64,000 nt of DNA from Kitasatospora terrestris (GTDB lineage: Bacteria; Actinomycetota; Actinomycetes; Streptomycetales; Streptomycetaceae). The stretch is taken from contig NZ_BAABIS010000001.1 of NCBI RefSeq assembly GCF_039542905.1, positions 434,001-498,000 of the forward strand. Reading direction: 5' to 3'. Shown in pieces: positions 48,998 to 57,186 of the stretch (position 1 is the stretch's first letter; the number at the start of each line of letters is the position of its first letter). A model generated the notes under the pieces. The model made no database searches. It was given only the letters and a program-made list of their open reading frames with translations, and had not been told where the DNA came from. The position numbers and the translations under genes are program-made.

Positions 48998-50206
48998 TCA
49001 CTCCTGTCCGGTGGCGGCGGGGGTCAGGCGGCGCAGGGCGAGTCCGGCGAGCAGGGCGGCCGCGTACGGGAGCGCGGCGTCGTCGTAGAGGGCCTGGGCG
49101 GAGTGGTTCATCGGCGCGGTGGCGGGGTCGGTGCCGGGCGGGCAGGCGCCGAGTCCGAGGTAGGCGCCGGGCACCTCGCGCAGGACGAAGGAGAAGTCCT
49201 CGGAGCCGGCCATCGGCGTGGGCAGCGGGAGGACCCGGTCGGCGCCGAGCACCTCGCGGCCGGTGTCGAGGGCGAACGCGGCCTCGCCGGGGTGGTTGAC
49301 GGTCGGCGGGTACTGGTGGACGTACTCGATCCCGGCGGTGACGCCGTGCGCGGCGGCGGTGCCGTGCACGGTCCGCTCGAAGGAGGTCCGGACGGCGGCG
49401 CGCGAGGCGTCGGAGAAGGTCCGCACGGTGGCGGACAGGCGCGCGGTGTCGGGGATGACGTTGGGTGCGGTGCCGGCCTCGATCCGGCCGACGGTGACCA
49501 CGGCCGGGTCGAAGATGTCGACCTCGCGGGTGACCAGGGTCTGCAGCGCGGTGACGGTGGCGCACAGCGCGGGTACCGGGTCGGTGGCGGAGTGCGGGGA
49601 GGAGCCGTGGCCGCCGGCGCCGCGCAGGGTGACGTGGACGGTGTCGGAGGCGGCGAGCATCGGCCCGGGCCGGGTCGCGGCGAAGCCGGTCGGCGCGTCC
49701 CGGGCGACGACGTGCAGGGCGTACGCGGCGACCACCCGCTCGCCGGCCGCGTCCAGCACCCCCTCTTCGATCATGATCCGGGCGCCGCCCTGGCCCTCCT
49801 CGCCGGGCTGGAACATCAGCACCACGTCGCCGGCGAGCTCCGCCCGGCGGGCCGCCAGCAGGTGCGCGGCGCCGACCAGGCCGGCGGTGTGCAGGTCGTG
49901 GCCGCAGGCGTGCATCCGTCCGTCCAGCGCCGAGGCGTACGGGAGACCGGTGTCCTCCTGGACGGGCAGCGCGTCCATGTCGCCGCGCAGCAGGACGGCC
50001 GGGCCGGGCCGTCCGCCGCGCAGCACGGCGGTGACCGAGCTGAGCGCCCGGCCGGTGGTGATCTCCAGGCCGAGCCCGTCGAGGGCGGCGAGCACCTTGG
50101 CCTGGGTGAGCGGGAGGTCGAGGCCGAGTTCGGGTTCGCGGTGCAGGGCGTGCCGCAGCTCGGTGAGGACGGGGGCGAGGGCGTGGGCGTCGGTCAGCAG
50201 GGACAT
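48998..50206 (-). CDS. M20 family amidohydrolase/aminoacylase
   Basis: A 402-aa cytoplasmic metallo-hydrolase of the hippurate hydrolase/IAA-amino acid hydrolase branch. Metal-site motifs: LLRGDMDALP (about 72-81), MHACGHDLHTA (98-108) and FQPGEEGQGGA (about 135-145), with a last His in SEDFSFV/NHS near the end. The lid/dimer domain occupies the middle (GGHGSSPHSATDPV). It would remove an acyl group from an amino acid or small amide. ATG 50206 is favoured; TATAG-like sequence a few bases upstream suggests a leaderless transcript. First gene of an operon with an MFS exporter, divergent from an Lrp regulator that probably senses a related amino acid. Confidence 0.9.
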   Translation of the reverse strand: MSLLTDAHALAPVLTELRHALHREPELGLDLPLTQAKVLAALDGLGLEITTGRALSSVTAVLRGGRPGPAVLLRGDMDALPVQEDTGLPYASALDGRMHACGHDLHTAGLVGAAHLLAARRAELAGDVVLMFQPGEEGQGGARIMIEEGVLDAAGERVVAAYALHVVARDAPTGFAATRPGPMLAASDTVHVTLRGAGGHGSSPHSATDPVPALCATVTALQTLVTREVDIFDPAVVTVGRIEAGTAPNVIPDTARLSATVRTFSDASRAAVRTSFERTVHGTAAAHGVTAGIEYVHQYPPTVNHPGEAAFALDTGREVLGADRVLPLPTPMAGSEDFSFVLREVPGAYLGLGACPPGTDPATAPMNHSAQALYDDAALPYAAALLAGLALRRLTPAATGQE

Positions 50207-50265
50207 GCGCGCTATCGTGGGGATCCGCACCACCGTTCCCGCCGATCCGCAGGAAAGCGTCAGTC

Positions 50266-51378
50266 ATGGCCTACCGGGTGCCGGAAACCGCCGGCGAGGC
50301 TCTCGACGAGCTGGACCACCAGCTGGTCACCGCGCTGCAGACCGCGCCGCGCGCCCGCTGGGAGCGGATCGGCGCGGCGATCGGCGTGGACGCCACCACG
50401 GCCGCCCGGCGCTGGCGCCGCCTGACCGACGCCGGGCACGCCTGGCTGAGCTGCCACCCGGCCGGCATCGGGCCGACGCCGCCGCTGGTCGCGGTCGTCG
50501 AGGTGGACTGCGTGGCGGGCGCACTGCACGAGGTGGCCGCCGCGATCGTGGACGATCCGCACCTGATCACCGTCGACCACGTCACCGGCTCCCGGGACCT
50601 GGTGCTCACCGCGGTCTTCCCCGACCAGGCGGCGCTCGCCCGGTACCTCGGTCTGCGGCTGGGGGCGCTGCCCGGCGTGGCCGCGACCCGCTCCCAGGTC
50701 GCCTCCGCCGTGCACGCGGTCGGCAGCCGCTGGCGCCTGGACCGGCTCGCCCCCGGCGGCCGGGACGTCCTCGACGAGACCGCGCCGGGCGGCGGTTCGG
50801 GGATCGGCCGGGGCCTGTCCTCCGCCGACCCGCTCGACCTGCGGCTGTTCTCGCTGCTCGCCGAGGACTGCCGGATGCCCGCCGCGGACCTCGCCGAGCG
50901 GGCCGGTGCCAGCCCCAGCACGGTGCGCCGCCGGCTGGAGCGCTACCAGCGCGAGGAGGCGCTGGTGTACCGGTGCGAGGTGGCCCGCTCGCTGTCCGGC
51001 TGGCCGGTCTCGGTGACCCTGTGGGGCGTCGCGCCGCCGGACGCGGCCGCCCGGATCACCGCGCAGCTGCCGACCCAGCGCGAGACCCGGCTGTGCGCCA
51101 CCCTCTCCGGGCCGCACAACCTGCTGCTGACCGTCTGGCTGCGCTCGGTGCAGGACATCCCCGCCTTCGAGGCCCGCCTGTACGCCCGCTTCCCCGAACT
51201 CACCGTCACCGACCGGGCGGTGACCCTGTGGCCGCTCAAGCTGGCCGGGCAGGTCCTCGACCCGCGCGGCCGCCGGATCCGCGGCGTGCCGGTCGACTTC
51301 TGGCACGACCCGGCGGCCGAACGCGCCGAGGCCGACCTGGTCCGCCGCCTCTCCGTCCCCCGCCGGCCTGTGCCCTAG
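50266..51378 (+). CDS. Lrp/AsnC family regulator, double-domain type
   Basis: A 370-aa protein containing two complete Lrp/AsnC units in tandem. Unit 1: ELDHQLVTALQTAPRARWER, HTH with IGVDATTAARRWRRL, then the RAM ligand-binding fold (LVAVVEVDC...VTGSRDLVLTAVF). Unit 2 begins DPLDLRLFSLLAEDCRMPAA, with HTH ASPSTVRRRLERYQ and its own RAM domain (LSGPHNLLLTVWLRSVQDI). Such tandem Lrp proteins are frequent in Streptomyces. It is divergent from the M20/MFS operon with 59 bp between starts, so it is the probable regulator of that operon. ATG 50266 follows AGGAAAG. Confidence 0.9.
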   Translation: MAYRVPETAGEALDELDHQLVTALQTAPRARWERIGAAIGVDATTAARRWRRLTDAGHAWLSCHPAGIGPTPPLVAVVEVDCVAGALHEVAAAIVDDPHLITVDHVTGSRDLVLTAVFPDQAALARYLGLRLGALPGVAATRSQVASAVHAVGSRWRLDRLAPGGRDVLDETAPGGGSGIGRGLSSADPLDLRLFSLLAEDCRMPAADLAERAGASPSTVRRRLERYQREEALVYRCEVARSLSGWPVSVTLWGVAPPDAAARITAQLPTQRETRLCATLSGPHNLLLTVWLRSVQDIPAFEARLYARFPELTVTDRAVTLWPLKLAGQVLDPRGRRIRGVPVDFWHDPAAERAEADLVRRLSVPRRPVP

Positions 51379-51396
51379 CCGGTTCTGCGCGCGGCA

Positions 51397-51425
51397 TTGA
51401 AAAGCCATGTGACGTGTGCCATTTT
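51397..51425 (+). promoter_or_regulatory. Promoter candidate of the collagenase-like gene
   Basis: TTGAAA at 51397-51402 and CATTTT at 51420-51425 are 17 bp apart in a markedly A/T-rich patch upstream of the TTG start at 51484. Confidence 0.35.
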
Positions 51426-51483
51426 ACTTCGCAAGCCCGTCACCGACGGGACGACCCTCCGCTCCCTCCCCCAGGAGTGACTC

Positions 51484-52431
51484 TTGCGTGCCCTCGCCAC
51501 GACCCTGCTGATAGCCGCCGTCGCGACCCCCCTGCTCCCCGTCGCCCAGGCCGCCGCCCAGCCCTCGCCCGCCACCGAGCAGTCCGCCCTCGCCGACCCC
51601 GGCCAGCGCCCCGCCCACGGCACCGCCAAGGGCGCCCCCGGCGCCGCCCCCACCGGCGGCAGCCGGCTCGAATCGCGCATCCTGCCGATCACCTACACCT
51701 GCAGCCCGTCGCTGCGGATCCGGGCGCAGGAAATGACCTCCGCGCAGCTCACCGCCACCTGCACCAGCCTGGCCAACCAGGACGCCTACTTCCACGGCAT
51801 CGTCCACGACCCCGGCCCGGTCGCCGGCGACCTCAACACCACCCTCGAGGTCGACGTCTTCAACTCCAGCGCCGACTACAAGGCGTACGCCGGGAAGATC
51901 TACGGCATCGACACCAACAACGGCGGCATGTACCTGGAGGGCGACCCCTCGCAGGCCGGCAACCAGCCGCGGTTCATCTGCTACGAGCGCACCGACGTCA
52001 GCCCCGGCTGGCAGATCTGGAACCTCAACCACGAGTACACCCACTACCTCGACGGCCGCTTCGACCTGTACGGCGACTTCAACGCGAGCCAGAGCACGCC
52101 GACCGTCTGGTGGGGCGAGGGCTTCGCCGAGTACGTCTCCTACTCCTACCGCGGCGTCACCTACGCCAACGCGGTCGCCGAGGCCGGCAAGCACACGTAC
52201 GCGCTGCGCACCCTGTTCGACACCACGTACGCCAACACCGACACCAACCGCACCTACAACTGGGGCTACCTGGCCACCCGTTACATGATCGAGAAGCACC
52301 CGTCCGACGTCACCGCCGTGCTCGGCCACTACCGCAGCGGGAACTGGGCCGCCGCGCGCACCCTGCTCACCTCGCTCGACTACGAGGCCGACTGGAACGC
52401 CTGGCTGACCTCCGTGGCCGCCGGCGCCTGA
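51484..52431 (+). CDS. Secreted M9-like (collagenase) metalloprotease, catalytic part only
   Basis: A 315-aa exported protease. Signal peptide ~1-25 (LATTLLIAAVATPLLPVAQA), then a Pro/Ala/Gly-rich segment to ~60. The peptidase subdomain carries HEYTH (His183, Glu184, His187) followed by YLDGRFDLYGDF and GEGFAEYVS with the expected third zinc ligand Glu (212 or 216). Bacterial M9 collagenases are about 800-1100 aa with an activator domain and PKD/PPC modules; here only the peptidase half remains, with no binding modules. The start is TTG 51484, six bases after AGGAG. It may cleave peptides or denatured matrix rather than native collagen. Confidence 0.82.
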   Translation: MRALATTLLIAAVATPLLPVAQAAAQPSPATEQSALADPGQRPAHGTAKGAPGAAPTGGSRLESRILPITYTCSPSLRIRAQEMTSAQLTATCTSLANQDAYFHGIVHDPGPVAGDLNTTLEVDVFNSSADYKAYAGKIYGIDTNNGGMYLEGDPSQAGNQPRFICYERTDVSPGWQIWNLNHEYTHYLDGRFDLYGDFNASQSTPTVWWGEGFAEYVSYSYRGVTYANAVAEAGKHTYALRTLFDTTYANTDTNRTYNWGYLATRYMIEKHPSDVTAVLGHYRSGNWAAARTLLTSLDYEADWNAWLTSVAAGA

Positions 52432-52442
52432 CCCGGACCGCC

Positions 52443-52482
52443 CGCCGCGGCCGCACCGGGACCGCCCGGTGCGGCCGCGGCG
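52443..52482. terminator. Very strong hairpin, 18-bp stem
   Basis: CGCCGCGGCCGCACCGGG and CCCGGTGCGGCCGCGGCG pair perfectly around ACCG. It lies between the convergent stops at 52431 and 52493 and can serve both. Confidence 0.9.
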
Positions 52483-52492
52483 TGAGCAGGGG

Positions 52493-52921
52493 TCAGCGGG
52501 CCTGGACGGTCAGCGCGGCCACGTCGGACAGGCCGGACGGCGCGGCCTTGCCGGTCACCTCCCAGTGCCCGGGCGAGGCCTCCGCGAACCCGCGCAGCAC
52601 CAGCGTCGCGGTGCTGCCGGCGCAGCGCTGCGAGCCCAGGACACCGCTCCGGCCCGTCCCCACGTCGCGCCAGCGGAACTCCACCGTGTCGGCGGACCCG
52701 CAGCCGGAGAAGCTGACCGTCAGGTCCCGGCCCGTGGTGAAGGTCGTCGGCGAGACCGTCACGTCGACGCTTCTGCCGCTGGCGGTGCTGCTGGGCGTAC
52801 TGGTGCTCGTGCTGCTCGAGCCTCGGTTCCGCTTCTTCTTCTTGCCCCCGCCGGTCCCGCACGCCGCCAGCGTCATCACCAGCAGTACCGCCACCGCGGC
52901 AGCCAAAGGTCGCCTGACCAT
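52493..52921 (-). CDS. Small lipoprotein
   Basis: A 142-aa exported lipoprotein. RRPLAAAVAVLLVMTLAAC gives the signal and lipobox (L-A-A-C), followed by GTGGGKKKKRNRG and a Ser/Thr linker. The remaining ~85 residues form a small beta-sandwich-like domain: VDVTVSPTTFTTGRDLTVSF, SGCGSADTVEFRWRDV, with two Cys that may form a disulfide, and VEVTGKA-type strands. No family recognised. ATG 52921 is preferred over an upstream start at 52951. Confidence 0.72.
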   Translation of the reverse strand: MVRRPLAAAVAVLLVMTLAACGTGGGKKKKRNRGSSSTSTSTPSSTASGRSVDVTVSPTTFTTGRDLTVSFSGCGSADTVEFRWRDVGTGRSGVLGSQRCAGSTATLVLRGFAEASPGHWEVTGKAAPSGLSDVAALTVQAR

Positions 52922-53036
52922 CCCGTCCCCCCGAAGTCGTGTCAGTGGCACGAGGATGTCAGGTGGTCAACCCGTACGCCAATCGGAGGTGGCCGCCGCC
53001 CGCGCCGCCCCGACCCGGGCGGCGGCCAGGGGTCGG

Positions 53037-53521
53037 TCAGTTGCCCACCCGGAAGCCGTACTTGTCGGCGAGCTTCTGCAGCGAGGTCCGGCCGGGGTGG
53101 CCGTCGGCGTCCGCGCCCTGGTAGCCGAGGGCGTGCTGCCAGTCCGCGTAGGCCTTGAGCGTCAGGGTGCCCCAGGAGCCGTCGACGTACGCGTTGTCGA
53201 GCAGGCCCTCGCCCGCCAGCCCCTTCTCCACCAGCAGGACCTGCGTCCAGTACGGCGAGCGGTGGCCGGTCGGCGCGGGGATGTCGGCGGCGATGGCGTG
53301 CTCCAACTGCCCGAGGCAGACCCACGGCCGCGGGTCGACGCCGCTCTGCGGCACGTCGGGAGCGAGCGGATCTGGAACAGGCCGATGCTCGGGCCCCAGG
53401 TGTTGTTCACCAGGGCGCTGTCCCCGACGGCGTCCGGTCGGCCGCCGGACTCCGCCATCGCGACCGCCCCGGCGACGCGGATGTCGTCACCGCCGAAGCC
53501 GGCGTCCTTCGCCAGGCCACA
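53037..53521 (-). pseudogene. Broken wall-lytic enzyme: transglycosylase start joined to peptidoglycan-binding end
   Basis: From 53521 the minus strand reads CGLAKDAGFGGDDIRVAGAV then AMAESGGRPDAVGD and NTWGPSIGLFQIRSL, the first part of a transglycosylase domain with its catalytic Glu. At about 53365 the frame changes, and the other frame reads DVPQSGVDPRPWVCLGQLEH and, later, EGLLDNAYVDGSWGTLTLKA and YADWQHALGYQGADADG, a peptidoglycan-binding module. No signal peptide or start codon is present: a stop lies 7 codons before CGLAK. Most of the catalytic domain and the linker are lost. Confidence 0.7.
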
Positions 53522-53641
53522 GAGTTTGGGAAAATGTCAGCGCCATCGTCATTGCACCCCTTCCGCTGACGAACCGTTTCCCATGGTCCGCCCGGCTCCG
53601 ACGACCCGCACCCCACCGCGGCGCGGGCCCCCGGTGCACGC

Positions 53642-54484
53642 TCAGCCGGTCGGCCAGGTGCGGCCGAGGGCGGCGGCGAGGGCCGCGCCCTGGCGGTGGC
53701 CGGCGCGGGCGGCGGCGGGGCGGCGGGCGTCGGCGGTGAGGTCGCGGCCCATCGCGCGGCGGGCCCCGCCGTCGGGGACGACCAGGGTGACGAACGCGCC
53801 GCCGGCGCGCAGCTCGGCGGCCTGCTGCTGGGCGCCGGGGTGCGGTCCGACGGCGGTGGGGACGGGGGCGACGGCCAGCACCTGGCGGTGGCCGGCGGCG
53901 AGTTGGAGGTTGGCGGTGGCGCGGGTGCCGCCGTCGATCCAGCGCCGGCCGAGGGCGGTGGCGGGCGGCCAGACCAGGGGGACGGCGCAGCTGGCGGCGA
54001 CCGCGTCGGCGAGCGGGAGGCCGGAGTGCGCGTCGAAGGCCTCGACCTGTCCGCTCTCCGCGTCGACGGCGGCGATCCGCAGGGGGCGGTCCGGCCAGGC
54101 GCCGGCGTCGCGCAGCAGGGTGCGGACGGTGGCGTGGAGGTCGTGGGCGGGGTCGGTGCGCGCGTCGAGGGCGGCGCGGCCGAGGCGGGTGGCGGAGCGT
54201 TCGGGGTCGCGGGTGGCGAGCGCGGCCCACAGGTAGCGCACGGTCTGGGCCGCGGTGACGGCGAGGTCGACCCGGTCGAGGCCGGCGAGTTGACGGTCGT
54301 ACAGCTCGCGCGGTGTCTCGCCGGCCAGCAGGCGGGAGCCGAAGACCGCGCCGGCGGAGGTGCCGATGACGGTGTCGGCGGCGGCCGGGTCGACCCCGCC
54401 GTCGGCGAGGCCGGCGAGGACGCCGGTGAGCCACGCCCCGCCGACCGGTCCGCCGCCGCCCAGGACCAGTGCCGTGCCGTCCAT
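53642..54484 (-). CDS. Patatin-like phospholipase family protein
   Basis: A 280-aa protein with the patatin fold: oxyanion-hole G-rich loop LVLGGGGPVGGAWLTGVL, nucleophile motif GTSAG (in VIGTSAGAVFGSRL) and the dyad Asp in WIDGG (RRWIDGGTRATAN). No signal peptide, so probably cytoplasmic or membrane associated; bacterial homologues are lipid acyl hydrolases. The ATG at 54484 follows AGGGGGAG. It is divergent from a TetR gene, with two matching operators between them, one of them only 20 bp upstream of its start, so it is almost certainly repressed by that TetR. Confidence 0.87.
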   Translation of the reverse strand: MDGTALVLGGGGPVGGAWLTGVLAGLADGGVDPAAADTVIGTSAGAVFGSRLLAGETPRELYDRQLAGLDRVDLAVTAAQTVRYLWAALATRDPERSATRLGRAALDARTDPAHDLHATVRTLLRDAGAWPDRPLRIAAVDAESGQVEAFDAHSGLPLADAVAASCAVPLVWPPATALGRRWIDGGTRATANLQLAAGHRQVLAVAPVPTAVGPHPGAQQQAAELRAGGAFVTLVVPDGGARRAMGRDLTADARRPAAARAGHRQGAALAAALGRTWPTG

Positions 54485-54503
54485 GTCCCCACTCCCCCTT
54501 CCA

Positions 54504-54525
54504 AAACGGGGAGCACTCCCCGTTT
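54504..54525. promoter_or_regulatory. TetR operator, copy 1 (patatin side)
   Basis: A perfect 22-bp palindrome, AAACGGGGAG-CA-CTCCCCGTTT, 20 bp before the patatin-like gene start. Its core CGGGGAGCACTCCCCG recurs with one change in copy 2, 47 bp away. Confidence 0.75.
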
Positions 54526-54553
54526 CATCTCCGTGCGAGGATAGCAGCCGAAC

Positions 54554-54569
54554 CGGGGAACACTCCCCG
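54554..54569. promoter_or_regulatory. TetR operator, copy 2 (regulator side)
   Basis: CGGGGA-ACAC-TCCCCG, 18 bp before the TetR start codon. It differs from the core of copy 1 at a single position (A for G). Two sites in a 103-bp divergent region indicate coupled repression of both genes. Confidence 0.75.
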
Positions 54570-54587
54570 CTCGACCGAGGGAGCGGC

Positions 54588-55271
54588 ATGGCCGGCGTCA
54601 CCCGATCCGGTACCGACGGGACGGCCACGCCGCTGCGGCGCGACGCCCGGCGCAGCCGGGAGCTGCTGCTCGACGCGGCCCGGCAGGTCTTCGCCGACCG
54701 GGGCCTGGACGCGCCGCTCGACGTCATCGCCCGCCGCGCGGGCGTCGGCAACGCCACCCTGTACCGGCACTTCCCCACCCGGGCCGCCCTCGTCGACGCC
54801 GTCTTCGGCGACCTGCTCGCCGCCACCGAGGCCGCCGGCGAGCAGGCCCGGGCCGCCGAGGACGCCTGGCAGGGGCTCACCCACTACCTGCACCACGTGT
54901 TCGCGACGCTGGCCGCCGACCGCGGCACCAACGACCTGATGACCACGCACCTCCCGGACAGCGCCGCCCTTCAGGCCGTCCACGAGCACAACCGGCAGAC
55001 CGTCGGCCTGCTCCTCGGCCGCAGCCGCGACCAGGGCAGCGTCCGCGCCGACCTCACCACCGAGGACCTGCTGCTCGCCCTCGCCGCCCTCGGCCGCACC
55101 GTCCCGGCCCTCGCCGGCGCCGTCGGGCCCGACGCCTGGCGCCGCCCGCTCGCCCTGTTCCTCGACGGCCTGCGCCCCTCCCCCGCACACCCACCGCTGC
55201 CCGCCCCGGCCCTCACCCCCGAGCAGCTCGCCGGCGTCCTCCACCACCTGGGCCCGCACCGCGCCCGCTGA
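54588..55271 (+). CDS. TetR family transcriptional regulator
   Basis: A 227-aa repressor with canonical HTH: DARRSRELLLDAARQVFADR, then LDAPLDVIARRAGVGNATLY and RHFPTRAALVDAV. The C-terminal domain has the SBI-like features of the group annotated TetR_C_49/11 (LGRSRDQGSVRADLTTEDLL). ATG 54588 follows GAGGGAG. It is divergent from the patatin-like gene and flanked by the two CGGGGARCACTCCCCG sites, one next to its own start, so autoregulation is likely. A hairpin follows the gene. Confidence 0.9.
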   Translation: MAGVTRSGTDGTATPLRRDARRSRELLLDAARQVFADRGLDAPLDVIARRAGVGNATLYRHFPTRAALVDAVFGDLLAATEAAGEQARAAEDAWQGLTHYLHHVFATLAADRGTNDLMTTHLPDSAALQAVHEHNRQTVGLLLGRSRDQGSVRADLTTEDLLLALAALGRTVPALAGAVGPDAWRRPLALFLDGLRPSPAHPPLPAPALTPEQLAGVLHHLGPHRAR

Positions 55272-55280
55272 CAGCCGGAC

Positions 55281-55314
55281 GCCCGGCCGTCCCGGGGGTC
55301 GGGGGCGGCCGGGC
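55281..55314. terminator. Bidirectional hairpin between convergent genes
   Basis: GCCCGGCCG and CGGCCGGGC pair perfectly over 9 bp with a 16-nt loop, between the TetR stop (55271) and the cold-shock gene stop (55335). Confidence 0.6.
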
Positions 55315-55334
55315 ACCGGCTCACGGGGTGCGGC

Positions 55335-55541
55335 TCAGAGCGGGACGACCTGCTCCGCCTGCGGGCCCTTGGGTCCGGCGACCACGTCGAACTCGACGCG
55401 CTGGTTCTCCTCCAGGCCGCGGTAGCCCGAGGTCTGGATGGCGCTGAAGTGGACGAACACGTCCGGGCCTCCGGCGTCGGGGGCGATGAAGCCGAATCCC
55501 TTCTCCGCGTTGAACCACTTCACAGTTCCCTGCTGCGGCAT
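55335..55541 (-). CDS. Cold-shock domain protein, CspA family
   Basis: A 68-aa single-domain nucleic-acid chaperone. RNP1 is KGFGFI (in [16 protein letters not shown]) and RNP2 is VFVHF; the C-terminus [11 protein letters not shown] is typical of streptomycete Csp proteins. It binds single-stranded RNA or DNA and melts secondary structures. ATG 55541 has GGAGATGAGGA upstream. The ~140 bp before it and the 229 bp to the divergent NarK-like gene probably include its 5' untranslated region, usual for csp genes. Confidence 0.93.
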   Translation of the reverse strand: MPQQGTVKWFNAEKGFGFIAPDAGGPDVFVHFSAIQTSGYRGLEENQRVEFDVVAGPKGPQAEQVVPL

Positions 55542-55769
55542 GCTGACGTCCTCATCTCCGGTCAGGCCGACGGTCGGCGTACGCGGTCGGCCCGTCCGCT
55601 CCCGGACGTCCGACCGCGCACACATCCTGGCAGCGAGGCGGCCGAAGACCCGCTCGCCACTGCTCCGTTCGCATGAGACCACCCGGACGGCCGTGCGGCG
55701 CCGCGGGGGCCGGCGGGGATCCGCTGCTGTGATGGGGCGGTCGTACCGGTGGACGGAGAGGGGCGCGCA

Positions 55770-56999
55770 GTGAGTGCCGCAGACGAGCGGGTGTCGCCGA
55801 AGGCGAGCGCGGTGCAGGAGCGGGTGTCGCCGACCGCGTACGTGGACCTGGTGACCGCCACGGTCGGGTTCACCCTCACCTTCTGGGCGTGGAACCTGAT
55901 CGCGCCGCTCGCCGGCGAGTTCGACAAGACGCTGCACATGTCCTCGTTCGCGCAGTCCCTGCTGGTGGCGGTGCCGGTGCTGGTCGGTTCGCTCGGCCGG
56001 GTGCCGGTCGGCGCGCTGACCGACCGGTACGGGGCCCGGCTGATGTTCCCGCTGGTCTCGGGGCTGACCATCGTCCCGGTGCTGCTGCTGATCCCGGCCC
56101 GCGACTCGTACGGGGCGCTGCTCGCCGTCGGCTTCCTGCTGGGCCTGGGCGGCACGACCTTCGCGATCGGCGTGCCGCTGGTGAACTCGTGGTTCCCGCC
56201 GCACAAGCGCGGCCTGGGCGTCGGCGTGTTCGGCATGGGCATGGGCGGCGTGGCCCTGTCGGGGTACTTCACCCCGCGGATGTGGAAGCAGGACCCCGAC
56301 CTGCCGTTCCTGGTCCTCGCCGGGGCGCTGGCGGTGTACGTGGTGATCGCCCTGCTGTTCATCCGCGACCGCCCGGACCGGGTGGTGCCGACCTCCCCGC
56401 TCACCGAGCGCCTCGCCCGGGCCGGGCGGCTGCGGGTGACGTGGGAGCTCTCGGCGCTGTACGCGATCGGCTTCGGCGGGATCGTGGCGTTCGGCGTCTA
56501 CCTCCCGACGTACCTCAAGACCTGGTACCACCTGTCGGCGACCGACGCCGGCACCAAGGCGGCCGGCTTCGCGCTGGTGACCGTTCTCTTCCGGCCGATC
56601 GGCGGCTGGCTGTCCGACCGGATCCACCCGGCGGTGGTCACCGCCTGGGCCCTGGCGCTGACCGCGCTGTTCGCCGTCGTCCAGGCCTTCGACCCGGACC
56701 TCAGCCCGGTCGGCACCACCGCCTTCCTGCTGATGGCGGTCGGCCTCGGCACCACCAGCGGAGCGGTGTTCGCCCTGGTCGCCCAGGTCACCCCGGTCAC
56801 CCAGGTGGGCAGCGTGACCGGCATCGTGGGCGCGATCGGCGGGCTCGGCGGCTTCGTGCCCCCGCTGGTGATGGGCGCGATCTACAGCGCGCAGGGCAGC
56901 TATTCGATCGGCTTCATGCTCCTCTCCGACCTGGCGCTGGCGGGCTGCGTCTACGCGGCGGTCCGGATGCGCACCGTCCGCCCCGGGGAAGCCGTCTGA
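55770..56999 (+). CDS. NarK-like MFS transporter
   Basis: A 409-aa inner-membrane transporter with 12 helices, close in layout to the nitrate/nitrite NNP family: helix 1 [20 protein letters not shown], motif A-like [20 protein letters not shown], and a Gly-rich stretch [18 protein letters not shown] in the position of the NNP signature, preceded by [15 protein letters not shown]. The two Arg of the substrate site in helices 2 and 8 fit GR and FRPIGGW. Nitrate/nitrite transport is likely but close relatives carry other anions. GTG 55770 follows GGAGAGG. No nitrate reductase gene is near. Confidence 0.78.
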   Translation: MSAADERVSPKASAVQERVSPTAYVDLVTATVGFTLTFWAWNLIAPLAGEFDKTLHMSSFAQSLLVAVPVLVGSLGRVPVGALTDRYGARLMFPLVSGLTIVPVLLLIPARDSYGALLAVGFLLGLGGTTFAIGVPLVNSWFPPHKRGLGVGVFGMGMGGVALSGYFTPRMWKQDPDLPFLVLAGALAVYVVIALLFIRDRPDRVVPTSPLTERLARAGRLRVTWELSALYAIGFGGIVAFGVYLPTYLKTWYHLSATDAGTKAAGFALVTVLFRPIGGWLSDRIHPAVVTAWALALTALFAVVQAFDPDLSPVGTTAFLLMAVGLGTTSGAVFALVAQVTPVTQVGSVTGIVGAIGGLGGFVPPLVMGAIYSAQGSYSIGFMLLSDLALAGCVYAAVRMRTVRPGEAV

Positions 57000-57186
57000 C
57001 GCCGTTCTGCCACCACCCTGACGCCGCCCCTGATGCCGCCCTGGCGCCGTCCTGAGGGCTCCGGGACGGGTGACGGAGTGTCGGGAACGGCGCCACAGGC
57101 CTGACACCCTGGGCGTTGCCGCAGGTGGGAGCCGCGTCATAGCGTGCCCGCACCGAGCAACGCCCACCGACGGAAGCAGCTCCGAC

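Noticed and set aside
47523..50267. Very long open frames antisense to or upstream of real genes (also 34607-35299, 46401-49088, 49218-54236)
   Set aside because: They come from the high G+C content; their translations are Arg/Pro/Ala/Gly-rich, without domains, and conflict with well supported genes.
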